From Gliomastix tumulicola (taxonomy: Eukaryota > Ascomycota > Sordariomycetes > Hypocreales > Bionectriaceae), in the NCBI GenBank assembly GCA_001599755.1, contig BCHX01000008.1, positions 1,364,001 to 1,428,000 of the forward strand: a stretch of 64,000 nucleotides of DNA. Reading direction: 5' to 3'. Under the pieces are notes generated by a model, which was given only the letters and a program-made list of their open reading frames with translations, was not told where the DNA came from and ran no database searches. How positions within the stretch are numbered: position 1 is the first letter of the stretch; every line of letters begins with the position of its first letter. The position numbers and the translations under genes are program-made. Shown piece after piece: positions 45,109-55,257 of the stretch.

Positions 45109-48100
45109 TGTACGATGACGGAGACTGCGAACGAACGCAGTCATGCCTTTTTTTCCCCTTTTTCTTTCTTCCTTTTTTTTCGACTTACCACGGATCAAAG
45201 TCCTGATGCGACTACGGAGTTTCCTTTTCTGATGGATTGTATGATATTGGGTGTACGCTTTCACGATTTGGACTGGCGGGGATTGGGATTTGTACAGGGA
45301 GAGCGATTGCGTTCCTAACCAGAACCATTGCTGGTGTGCTTCTAACATGCGTATAGACTTTTTTTACCCTTCCCTTTTCTTTCCTTTTTTTTTTCTTGTC
45401 CGAAGGGAATTCGGATTTGGGGGCTAGAAAGGACTATCATTGGATTTGGGACATTTTTATCGAAAAGGGGGGAAGGGGGGAGTTCGATCAGGGGAAATCC
45501 AAGAAAAAGCAAAGAGGAAAGAAAAAAGCAGAGAACGGCAATTGGATATCGGTGGACTTTGGGCATACATGGGGATCGGTGTTGGGCATTCTTCATTTGC
45601 TTTGAACGGTTTTTTTTTCTCTTCCCCTGTATTCTTTTCTTTTTTTCTCTCTCTCTCTCGTCTCCCTGTACCGATATGGGGTGTCTTGATTTTACCTAAG
45701 GGGTATTAGCGTACGCCCTGATTCTTACTTGTGTTACTTCTACGAGGCGGGCATGAACTCCTTCCTTTGTGCTGCGTTGGAATCATATGATGTATCATTT
45801 TGCGGGAACGGAAGCATGAGGGGGGGGGGGTGGTGTTGCATTGTACGACGAACTGGTGTGCTGAGGTTACGTAGCAGATAGAACAAGGAACTTCTCTTTT
45901 TCCAAGCTTACATGGGTTAGAGCGCGGGAAGGATATACTACAAGAAGGGGTGCAGGGGTGTGTCATCCCTGTTCGCCGGTCAATGCCTGACCCTTTGCGT
46001 AACCGAACCAAGGCAATGTTGCACTTGAGGGAGGGAGAGGGAGGGGCGTGTTGTTCGGGGTATTCCCCCCTTTGTCCCCGTGCACACTTCAAAAGCTCGT
46101 GAACGAGGCGGAAGGAGAGAGGTCGTTGAGATTGGGTGTTGATTGGCCACTCGTTGATCCAAGGCTGCCCGACGCCAAAAGGTGGTTGTGTGGGGGGGAG
46201 GGAGGAGGAAGCATGTGTGAGTGTCGATCTTTTTTGGGTGGTGCCCAATAGACGACGGGGTTTGGAGGGAGGCGAGAAATGTGTCCAGCTGTTGGATTGG
46301 ATCAGTGTAGGATCGTCGGAGCAGCCTGACCGAAACACTCGCCAAGGCTGAGATCCTGCGGCGTTTGTCGGTACGGGGATGGGGAGGGGCCACGGCGAAT
46401 GATATTCTGGAGAGAAGGGGGGGGAGTGGGAAGTGGTGCATCTGCGTTGATGAGGGATCTGCTGGGAAGGGAGGCGAATATTGGGCCGCGAATGACGAGG
46501 TGCATTGCCAGGGTGGTCGTGGGGGTGACAGAGCAATTGGGACATACGGCTTACAGGAACGCCAATGTACTATGTTGGACTAATTATGTGCACCCCCATG
46601 TTGGGAAGAGCTGAGGTTGCTCCCACGGCGCACAAGCAACCAAGGTCCCGTCTGTGCATCGTCAGAAGAAGCAAGCTCTCCCGGGGCGAGCACTCAAGCA
46701 GGGCAAAACGGCAGCAGGATCAGAAGCCCAATGCACCATAATCATTCGTTTTTTTTTTTTTTTTTTGCGACGGGGAGGGTTCTGCACCACCTGACATGTG
46801 AGCATGACATTATAACATGGCAACTCCGATATACTATCAACCAGGCCTCTCTCTCTCTCTCTCCCCCTTGCCCGAGCCTCGGGGGCGGCATGACTTTTGC
46901 AACCATCCCTCCAATCTCGGCCGACCCGGTCCAAATTATTGCCCGCCTGCCGCATCCCAGCCTCACTGTTCCGATTCAATACAGCTGAGCTGAACGTGCC
47001 ATCATCCCGCGCCGCCACCCGCCCGTGCTGCATATGCACTCCTTCCCCTGCACGCGCGTCCATTGCATGGTAGGATTTTCAGAGGATTCTCTCCGATTCG
47101 GCGGGGGGTGCGAGTATGGATTTGCTTCCTTTTTTCCCCAGCTCTGTTACACCTGTCTGACCACCCACCGCGCGCGCGGGTGGTCGTGGTGGTCTTGGTG
47201 GGAAGTGTGTGCGGCACAGCTTGAGAAAGGGAGAGAGCGTGTGTGTGTGAGAGAGAGGTAACCTGCCATGCGCGAATGAAGGAGCGACAAAAAAAAGGTC
47301 CTCCTGAGCGATAAGCAGGGAACGCGCAGCAAAACAGGATGAGGTTTCAATGTTCGACGTTCATTTTGTAATCAACCGAGGGCTGCAGCGCTAGCGCTGA
47401 GACGTGGCTGCTGTTAGCGTTGTTGGTCGCATACCGACAGCCTGGTCTCAGGCGTCTTTAGCTCGAACTGCAGAGAACCTTTTCCGGGAGATTGTCAACC
47501 TTCCCTGAGTTCGGATGGTGGTTTAGATAGGGGGATGGATGATCAGTAATCAATTTTTTTTGGGGCTGGGTCTGGAACCGGGCTGTCGAGACATCCCCTC
47601 TGCCAACCGAGCTGAATCGAGACACTACCTCGGTGGTGGGAGGATTGGACGGTGCTGCTGATTATTGAGTGATCTGCGACGTCGGTCCGGGAGACTGGCT
47701 TGGATGACATGCTTGTCTGAGACCTGAGGGGGGACGGCCTTCGGTCCATGGCATCGGGATCGGGCTGGAGGCGCCTTTGCCGAGGGATATATGGCGAAGT
47801 GAGACAGATCATCCTCTGGAGCGAAGTGGCGCTGATGTCTGGGAGGATGAGTGAGATGACACCAATGGGCTGTTCGTATGTCTTTGCATCCTCGCCCGAA
47901 GCTGGGGTGTAGCGATAGCGGTGACATATCATCGGAGTTAGAGAGAGCCACAAGACACGTCCGTCTTGAGGGTGTGCAGCTGTGCTGATGGCCGATGTTT
48001 TTCGGCTTGCGGTTAAATAGTGTCTCAGTCGTAGACCAAGTCATTCAGGTGAGTACTCTTCTCGCGGCCAAATCATGTGTGGTCTTCGGCGCACTCGTCA

Positions 48101-48216
48101 GGTCAGATCAAACACGGTAGTTGGAATAACTAGGTCATTATCATGATAATACCGAAGATGACATGCCACGGGAAACAACGCTCTCGGCCCGCCAGAATCG
48201 TCCCCTCCCAAGCACT
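45109..48216. other. 3.1-kb intergenic region
   Basis: No gene is recognised. The first 600 bp is T- and AG-rich and is likely the 3' UTR of the preceding gene. There are CT runs near 45647 and 46853 and a poly-T run near 46750-46767. The right part should hold the calcineurin B 3' UTR. A minus-strand open frame at 45706-46545 looks like repetitive Pro/Ser/His-rich shadow sequence. Confidence 0.45.
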
Positions 48217-49051
48217 TTAGAACTGGTCTTCAGAGTCACGTCAGCCGGGAATGCGAAAAGTAAAAAAAGACCAAAGGACAAGAAAGAAGAAAAAGAAAGA
48301 AAAAAAAGGCATACCCAGAGTCATGCTCATGCTGACGTCCGTGTTCTCGACCATCTTGGTGAACTCCTCGAAACTGATCTTGCCGTCCTTGTCGAGGTCG
48401 GCCTCCATGATGGTCTTGTCGACGATCTGCTGTAGCTGCTGGTCCTTGAGGTTGCTGCCTACCATCATCTTGAGCACGATGAAGAGCTCGCCGTTGCTGA
48501 TGTAGCCGTCGCGGTCGATGTCGTAGACCTTGAAGGCGAAGCGCAGCTTCTGCTCCTTGTCGCCCTTGTTGCTGAAGGCGCTGAGGCCGCCAACAAACTC
48601 CTCGAAGTCGACGTCGCCGCCGCCGTCTGCGTCGAAGATGGCGATCATGCTGTGGCGTGTTAGCCTGCGTTCCTCTGCTGCTGCCTCTGTCTAACCATGG
48701 AGGTTATGGATTCGTGGGAGGGGGGATACGTGCCGTGTGGCTAGCGGGTTGGAGGAGATCTGCGGTAGACTGAGGAACTCGTCGCGCTCAATGGTACCCG
48801 AGTTATCCTGCGTATAGACCGTATCAGCACCAGCAAAGACTACGTCGCGAGACCAGAGACGCGTACCCTGTCGAGCTTCATGAACCGCTTCCGTAATCGG
48901 TCGACTTCATCCCTATCGACTGCAGCAGGTCAGCGCCGGCGCGGAGACGGGGGAGCGGAGAAAGGCAGCGTCGAAATATCAACATCGAAGGACACGAACA
49001 GTTGGACCCTTGGACGATGTTGTCCAGGACGGAGCTGGTGGTGTTGCCCAT
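48217..49051 (-). CDS. CNB1: Calcineurin regulatory subunit B
   Basis: Five exons (49051-49000, 48919-48867, 48807-48734, 48649-48315, 48227-48217) join to 174 residues, the usual length. It is the Ca2+-sensing subunit of the calcineurin phosphatase. The start MGNTTSSVLDNIVQGSN carries an N-myristoylation signal. Four EF hands follow: DRDNSGTIERDE, DADGGGDVDFEE, DIDRDGYISNGE and DLDKDGKISFEE. The end is FTKMVENTDVSMSMTLDQF. Exons 3 and 4 only join in frame at LATR/MIAIF if the third intron (48733-48650) uses a GC donor (ACACG/GCACGT), since no GT donor fits. The last coding exon is only 11 nt (D codon remainder, Q, F, stop). The gene faces RRP36 across 444 bp. Confidence 0.95.
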
Positions 49052-49495
49052 GGCTGCTGCTGGTAGCTAAGGGGGTGGTGTGTCGTTTGCTGACGGGGGG
49101 AGGCGGTGCGCGCGATGGGCTTGGGGCGGGCCGCGAGGTCGGGAGGGTGGGGATGCTAGACTATAAATTCGTCTCTCGTCGGTAAGGCAGCCAAGCGGAC
49201 TAGCGAGCGACCGGTAAATGCAAAGAAAAAGGCAGAGGGCGTCGACGAGGCTGACAGGCGATGATGATGATATTGGGTCGCCCTCAGGGTTGGAGGTTCT
49301 GGACTTGCACTTGTGGAGGGGCAGGTTCGCCCCATCCGTGATTAATAGCGGGTGGACCCACTCCGTATCTTATCAGCTTATCGGCATACCACCTCTAAAA
49401 AAATCAGGAAGGCCATTTCGTGATGCATCATGCTGTATTGACGACTCTTCAGCAACCCGACGGTGTACGCAATTGGTTTCGCGGAGTCACCAGCC
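49052..49495. promoter_or_regulatory. Divergent promoter region, CNB1 and RRP36
   Basis: This 444-bp stretch separates the start codons of two genes transcribed apart. Plus-strand open frames crossing it are extensions of the RRP36 region with no family match. No clear TATA box is seen. Confidence 0.5.
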
Positions 49496-50516
49496 ATGTC
49501 GACAAAGAGGAAAGCTGTGTCCAGTCTCCTGGAACGGAGAGTACGGCCTCGACGGGAGGAAGAATGGGAGCCAGAGCCCGACGTCAGTGGCTCGGGCGAG
49601 GACGATGACAGCGAGGTATCGGAGGAGGATGCTCGACAGGGTGATGCCCAAACTGATTCCGAACCTGCCAGTGGCCAGGATTCAGAAGGCGAATCCGACA
49701 GCGAGGTACGTTAACGTCTTACAACTTTGTCCACCAGCTCCAGTTCCTGACCAAGCCATCTCAAAGTCCGATCAAGGCACCGGCCCCCCGAAAGTCGACA
49801 TCTCCTCCATCTCCTTCGGCGCCCTCGCCCGTGCCCAAGCCTCCCTCCCCCCGGCATCCCGCAAATCAAAATCCAAAGCCCAACAACCCTCAGCCACCGA
49901 TGAACCCCCCGAGGCCGAATCCTCCCGACCCCAGAAAAAGGGCAAACCAGTCGTGCCGAAGCGCACATCCAAGCACGCACCCCAGGAACAAACCTCCAAG
50001 AAACCCGTCTCCCGCCGCCGCGACGTAATCTCCGATGACCCGGCCACCTCGAGACGCGCGGCCGTCCGCGACCCGCGCTTCGACCCTTTCGGCACGACGC
50101 GCCTCGACGAGATCAAGGCCCGGAAGGCCTACGCCTTCCTCGATGAGTACCGGGACCGGGAGCTCGCGGACCTCAAGGCGCAGCTCAAGAAGACCAAGGA
50201 TGAGGCGCAGCGGGCGCGGCTGAAGATGGAGGTCATGAGCATGGAGTCGCGGCGCAAGGCGCGGGCGGCCAAGGACGAGGAGGAGCGGCTGCTGGCGGAG
50301 CACAAGAGGAAGGAGAAGGAGCTCGTTGCGCAGGGCAAGAACCCGTTCTACCTGAAGCGCAGCGAGCAGAAGAAGCAGCTGCTGACGAACAAGTTTGCGA
50401 GCATGAGCAAGGGACAGGTGGACAGGGCGATTGAGAGGAAGAGGAAGAAGGTGGCTGGGCGGGAGAAGAAGGAGTTGGATACTATTCAGAGAGTCACGGA
50501 TCGGCGGAGTAGGTAG
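49496..50516 (+). CDS. RRP36: rRNA biogenesis protein RRP36
   Basis: Two exons (49496-49705, 49767-50516) give 319 residues; the 61-bp intron has GTACGT and a CTCAAAG acceptor with CTGAC branch point. RRP36 acts in early cleavages of pre-18S rRNA in the nucleolus. The N-terminal 70 residues are acidic (EEEWEPEPDVSGSGEDDDSE). The core contains VDISSISFGALARAQASL, then SRRDVISDDP-type sequence and RDPRFDPFGT. A long charged coiled coil follows, with YRDRELADLKAQLKK and GKNPFYLKRSEQKKQLL. The basic end is DRAIERKRKKVAGREKKEL. The ATG at 49496 gives the expected MSTKRKAV start. An open frame from 49218 runs through the intron but its first part is unrelated sequence. Confidence 0.92.
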
Positions 50517-50683
50517 GTGATGGGAAAGAGGGTGTTGTATTGTACAGGAGATGTTGGAGGAGTTCCTTTACGCCGATATGATCTGTTTCCTTCTAAGAGC
50601 CCGGTTGATTCTATAGATAGCCTCTGACCTTCGTACATGTTATACACAAAAATAGTACAGCATCTTCATCCAAGTGCGCTTCG

Positions 50684-52765
50684 TCAAGCTTTCGCAACAT
50701 AGCCCGACTTCTCCACGGCCTCGGCAAACATATCACGACAACTGACCTTGCTCCCTAGCCTCGCGCACAGCAGGAAAGCTCCACTCAGCTTCCGATGCAA
50801 GCTGTACGTCTCCTCAGGCGGTGGTGCCAGCCGCTCCTGGAGCATCACGGGGATGAGCGCCTTGACACGCTCTGTGATGGTCTGGTCGTGGAAGTCGTAC
50901 ACCTCCGGCGCGGAGGCCAAGAACGGCTCTGCAAGCGTGAGAACGGACTGGATGTGCGCGTCGAGCATAGCCTTGCTCTCGTGCCCGGTCAGGTAGCCCA
51001 GACTCTCAGACAAGCTCTTGACAGTCTCGCGATCGGAGCGGGAGGCCGCCTCGAGAAGCTGCACGTACTCCCGGACAAAGGTCTCGGGGTACTCGCGCGA
51101 GGCGCCAAAGTCGAGCAGCACGAGGCGGTCGGCCTGGGCGTCGTAGAGGAAGTTGGTCCAGTTGGGATCCGTCTGCATGAACTTGAACTCAGTGATCTCG
51201 CGGAGGCACAGCCGCATGATCTGCGTGCCAATCCAGTCCCGCTGCTCCTGCGTGAAGGACGTCACACGCGTGACCGTCACACCGTCCATGAAGTCCATAG
51301 TCAGGACCTGCTTGCCGGATGCCTCTGGGTACACGATCGGCACACGGAAGACGTCTTGCTCGGTGGCCAGAAGCTCCTTATACCGGCGCGCGCACTCGGC
51401 CTCGCGAACGTAATCACACTCCCAGCCCAACTCGAGTCGCGCGTTATCGATGGTCTTGTTGAGGTAGAGACCCTTGGGGAGGAGCTTGGTCGCGTTGAGG
51501 AGGATGCCCAGGTTATCCAGATCGGAGTTGATAGAGTCGGCCACACCCGGAAACTGGATCTTGACAGCCACCGGCTTCCCGTTGGACTTGAGCGTCGCCC
51601 GATGGACCTGGCCGATGGACGCCGCGGCGATGGGCTTCTCGTCGAACTCGCTGTACAGCTCACGCCACTCCGGCCCTAGGTTCGCTGTGAGCACTTTGTC
51701 CCGCTGCCAGGCCGGCATGTAATCAGCCTTGTCCTGCACCCGCTGGAGCACCTCCTGGATCGGCTTGGGAAGCATCTTGGAGTCCTGGAAGCTCATCATC
51801 TGCCCCAGCTTGAGCGCCGCGCCGCGCATTCGGGAGAGCTTCGCAACCAGACGCTCCATGTTCTTCCCGCTCAGAAGAACGGATCCTTCGCCGCCGCCGC
51901 CAAAGGCACGGCTGACACTCTCCGACATGGCGCCACCGAGCATGCCCGCTGCGAGGCCGCCGTAGTTCCATATGCGTCCGAACCGACTAGAGGGCACGGT
52001 GGATTCGCGGAGTGTGTAGCTAGGCGTGTTGGACGTCGATAGATCCTGAACGGCCTGTACGACAGTCTGGTCGACGGGCTTCGATTCCGGGGCCGCTGAT
52101 GTCGGCGCAGTCTCTGGTTCGGGGGGAGGTTTCGGCACGGATGGCGGGTCAGGTGGTGGCTCTGACTTCTCGATGACCGTCTCGGGGCTGGGTTCGGAAG
52201 CTGCTTCAGTTGGCTCGAGATGCTCCTCCAACGGCGGTGGCGGCGTCCAATATCTCATAGGGTGCACCTTCGACGGCCCTCCAACCTGCTGCGCCTGTTG
52301 CTGCTTTCTCAGCCCCTGCTTCCGTACCGAATCCAGGACCTGCGATCCCCTTGAAGTGTGAAAGATGTTGACATCGACGCCACCCGGCACACCAAGCTCC
52401 TCATCTGTTGGCTTTTTCGATTCCCGCTGTTCTCGGAACGCTTCGTAGCTCATGGGTTTCGATGGGCTGGATTGTGTCGGCTTCGGTGTCGTCGAGGTGG
52501 GCTGATCGGGAGCTCTGGCATCCTGCTGAGTCGTTGCTGCAGCTGGATCTTGGGCAACTGTCCCTTCCTCCGGCGCCTTGGTCGCCTCCTCGTGGCTTTT
52601 ATCCGGTGCCTGGTCCTGGGCTCTCTTCCTCAGCGACGCGGCGGCACTCGAGGTCTTGCTGTAGGCGTCGATCTGCCTGCTCCGGAGGGCGACATGCTTG
52701 GCTGCGACGGACCGGGAGGCATTGAGCACCGCCGCGAGGTCGAGCGCGAAATCTACGAACCTCAT
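50684..52765 (-). CDS. COQ8: COQ8/ADCK-family atypical kinase, coenzyme Q biosynthesis
   Basis: A single-exon gene of 693 residues. COQ8 is a mitochondrial matrix ATPase/kinase-like protein that organises the coenzyme Q synthome. Family marks are KLGQ at 319-322 (KxGQ motif), the Ala-rich loop AAAS at 380-383, the VKIQ Lys402, QTDPNWTNFL and LDFGASREY. The N-terminal 250 residues are poorly conserved, Pro/Glu-rich, and start with a plausible targeting sequence (MRFVDFALDLAAVLNASRSVAAKH). A hydrophobic GGLAAGMLGGAMSESVSRAFGG segment precedes the KxGQ region, as in other family members. Length is somewhat above yeast COQ8 because of the linker. RRP36 ends 167 bp from this gene, tail to tail. 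Confidence 0.93.
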   Translation of the reverse strand: MRFVDFALDLAAVLNASRSVAAKHVALRSRQIDAYSKTSSAAASLRKRAQDQAPDKSHEEATKAPEEGTVAQDPAAATTQQDARAPDQPTSTTPKPTQSSPSKPMSYEAFREQRESKKPTDEELGVPGGVDVNIFHTSRGSQVLDSVRKQGLRKQQQAQQVGGPSKVHPMRYWTPPPPLEEHLEPTEAASEPSPETVIEKSEPPPDPPSVPKPPPEPETAPTSAAPESKPVDQTVVQAVQDLSTSNTPSYTLRESTVPSSRFGRIWNYGGLAAGMLGGAMSESVSRAFGGGGEGSVLLSGKNMERLVAKLSRMRGAALKLGQMMSFQDSKMLPKPIQEVLQRVQDKADYMPAWQRDKVLTANLGPEWRELYSEFDEKPIAAASIGQVHRATLKSNGKPVAVKIQFPGVADSINSDLDNLGILLNATKLLPKGLYLNKTIDNARLELGWECDYVREAECARRYKELLATEQDVFRVPIVYPEASGKQVLTMDFMDGVTVTRVTSFTQEQRDWIGTQIMRLCLREITEFKFMQTDPNWTNFLYDAQADRLVLLDFGASREYPETFVREYVQLLEAASRSDRETVKSLSESLGYLTGHESKAMLDAHIQSVLTLAEPFLASAPEVYDFHDQTITERVKALIPVMLQERLAPPPEETYSLHRKLSGAFLLCARLGSKVSCRDMFAEAVEKSGYVAKA

Positions 52766-53000
52766 GTGGCCTGTGCAGCCTCGAGATTTCGGGCGCCCAT
52801 TAAATTAATACAAGGGAATGATCGCTGGATGCGCAAGAGTCGAGGGGATAGCTTGGTGCAGCGTCATGATTTTTTCTCAATCGGGATGGATTGTCGATAT
52901 GTATATAGCGGGGTATTTATTTATCCGTACAAAGCCCCCCAACCAGCGCCCCAGACACCATAACCAGTCCATGACAGTCCGTTAATCCATGAGTTATGTA

Positions 53001-54356
53001 TTAGTCCTTCTGCGACGGCCGCTTTATACTCCCTAATAAGGAGCTCTTCGTCTTCTTCGGTGTCGGCTGCCCGAAGGAGCTCTCCATGGACCGTCTCGGG
53101 GTTCCCATGTTGCTCCAGAGCCTCTGGGCGGCAGGCGTCAATCCGCCAGAGACACGAGGACTGCTCGCGAATTTCGGCGTGGCCAGATCCCTTGCCCTTT
53201 TCGATAGGACGTGTCTCGACGACTCCTTATTTGACCGTGCTATCCTCTCCACCATGCGCTCATGGAGCGTCTCCCTTTTCCGCTGATCCTGGATTTTGAA
53301 AGGGTTGTTCGCGTCTCCTGGTCCTAGATCGATAATAGGAGGAGTGTCGGTTGCTGCGACTGATTCCGCATCGCCGGCGTCATCTTCATCATCCACGAAG
53401 GCATAACCGTTGACTCTCGGCGTCTCGCCGCCTGTGATGCTCGAGTCCGCGTATCGCTGGCGGGGATCTCCCGACACTGCATTCTGAATAGACGATGCTG
53501 TTGGAGAAGGGGGTCGTTTGGGTACGTGAGGCCTAGGAGCTCTCGTATTGGCGTAGTTAATCGTCTTAGGCCCCATGCGCGAAGCCTTCTCCGCCATCTC
53601 TGCTACAGTGGGTGGTGCCTCGTCATCCACCCCTTCCACCGTAAACATGAGGGGGTTTTTCGGAACCACTTTCCAGGTATCGGTCATGGCGGGGCGATCG
53701 TCTCCGTCGCTAATGGCCAGTCTGTCCATCTTTGAGAAGCCGTCGTCTGTGAGGCTCCGGTTCTGCGCCAGCCTGTCCTTGACCTCTTTCTGTTTGATGA
53801 GCTGCTTGGAAGCGAGCTTGTTGCCGTGCCATAGCCAGGAGTACTTTTCAGCCTTCTTCTGATTCTGCTTGTCGACCAGCTTGTAAAAACTCTCGTTATC
53901 CTCGCTGGTGTATGTTGACTGAAATTGTGATAGGCTCATGTTGATATCGATGCCTGGTCGCGGGTCCACCACCGACGTACGGGCCTCAGAGGCTGGTGTA
54001 TCACCAACATATGTCGTTGGTGTCCTCCCATCTGCAAACCCTCCCCCCGACGTCGGAAGCCTGCCAGGGGTTCTCCCCCTCCCCGGCGTCATGACGTGCT
54101 GTAGCCTCTTCCCGGCGCTGGAAATCCAGGCAGCATCCTTGGAGTCCAGGGCGTCCAGATACTCCTGCTGGGTCTCCGTCTCTAGCAGCCCGGGGAAGAA
54201 GTCCCGGGCGATGATCTGGGACAGCGCCTGGGTGTAGGTGTCCTCGTCGAGCACCTTTTTGGGCCGCTTGATCTTCTTGACCTGTGGTGGCGGCGGCATG
54301 AGAGCCATGTCTGAGGGGCGCTTGCGCACCAGCGCTTTGGAGGGTTGGTCGCTCAT
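53001..54356 (-). CDS. ESS2: Nuclear protein ESS2/DGCR14 (Bis1-like)
   Basis: A single-exon gene of 451 residues from the ATG at 54356 (MSDQPSKALVRKRPSDMALMPPPP). The frame stays open 71 codons upstream, but those residues look like translated UTR. The Es2 family is linked to the spliceosome (C complex) in animals; the fission yeast member is Bis1. Conserved blocks are VLDEDTYTQALSQIIARDFFPGL with the preceding KKIKRPKK, the ALDSKDAAW region, LSQFQSTYTSEDNESF, and KKAEKYSWLWHGNK. Near the C-terminus come RTPRVNG-like and TPAAQRLWSN blocks with a basic end. Nuclear localisation fits the KKIKRPKK stretch. It is divergent from PP5. Confidence 0.9.
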   Translation of the reverse strand: MSDQPSKALVRKRPSDMALMPPPPQVKKIKRPKKVLDEDTYTQALSQIIARDFFPGLLETETQQEYLDALDSKDAAWISSAGKRLQHVMTPGRGRTPGRLPTSGGGFADGRTPTTYVGDTPASEARTSVVDPRPGIDINMSLSQFQSTYTSEDNESFYKLVDKQNQKKAEKYSWLWHGNKLASKQLIKQKEVKDRLAQNRSLTDDGFSKMDRLAISDGDDRPAMTDTWKVVPKNPLMFTVEGVDDEAPPTVAEMAEKASRMGPKTINYANTRAPRPHVPKRPPSPTASSIQNAVSGDPRQRYADSSITGGETPRVNGYAFVDDEDDAGDAESVAATDTPPIIDLGPGDANNPFKIQDQRKRETLHERMVERIARSNKESSRHVLSKRARDLATPKFASSPRVSGGLTPAAQRLWSNMGTPRRSMESSFGQPTPKKTKSSLLGSIKRPSQKD

Positions 54357-55257
54357 GATGGATAGGAAGTGGCCATCCCTGGAGGACCAGGATGGGTACC
54401 AGAGCACTGATACGCGTCTGTGGACGAGGCGTTTCAGCGATGTCGGGCTCTTCTTTCCTTTCCTCTGACCGTCTGTTAATTCCCCCTTTGTTTGTTGGTG
54501 ATGGGCTGCAATTGGAAGAGGTGTCGGCTGCTGAGTCATGCCATGCCTGATTGATAAAGTGCGACGCATTTATGCATATAAACGAGCGGCGATGTCATAC
54601 AGTGACGATCGGGGCGCTAAAATTCAGTGGATGGAGCTACCTATAGCCCCAATCAACACCCACCACCGCCTGAACATCAGAGGGAGCCAAGGACAGGACA
54701 CCTGGAGCATCTCCCCCGGACGGTTCGAACGTGGCTGCTGCTTGGCTGGGCTGGTGGAGGCCTGAGAGTGCTCAACAGACAGACACAGAGAACCCACCAT
54801 TGACGGGCCGCATCGCGATTCGCAGCACCAACAGCCGAGGGCGGCATAGGGCAGACCGACTGACTGCCTGCTGAACCCCGAGTCATTCCCAGCTTGCTCA
54901 TTCACTGCGTCTTCACGAGGACTATTTGCCGACCAGCGCCTGCCGCCGACTCCGCTCTGGACCCCGCCATCCCAAATCTGCCATTCGCGATACAACTGAA
55001 GCAAACAACGTCGTTGCCTTGCCCTACGTGGACGCGCGCTCAATCCCTCGCCTTCTACTCTATTCCCTCACATTCACACCCTCGGCCTCCCTCTCTTGCC
55101 TCGACACCACCGCTCGCCCAGGAATTCGACCCCACGGCCACACTCCGAGCCTAGACCGAGATCCCCGACTCTTTTCCAGCTGCCCAGATTTTTTTTACCC
55201 CTCCACCACCACCAAACCCCTTCTTAACCGGCCGCCCGCTTCGTCCTCAACCTCGCC
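54357..55257. other. Divergent promoter region, ESS2 and PP5
   Basis: This 901-bp stretch separates two genes transcribed apart. The final 250 bp before PP5 is C/T-rich, with CCTCCACCACC repeats, as is common in fungal 5' UTRs. No separate gene is supported. Confidence 0.5.

Noticed and set aside
45706..46545. 279-residue minus-strand open frame
   Set aside because: Pro/Ser/His-rich sequence from G-rich repeats on the opposite strand; no conserved feature.
49218..49766. Upstream extension of the RRP36 second-exon frame
   Set aside because: The conserved MSTKRKAV start lies in a different frame and is joined by a good 61-bp intron; the extension is unrelated sequence.
54357..54569. 71-residue N-terminal extension of ESS2
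   Set aside because: The family start MSDQPSKALVRKR begins at 54356; the upstream part reads like translated UTR.
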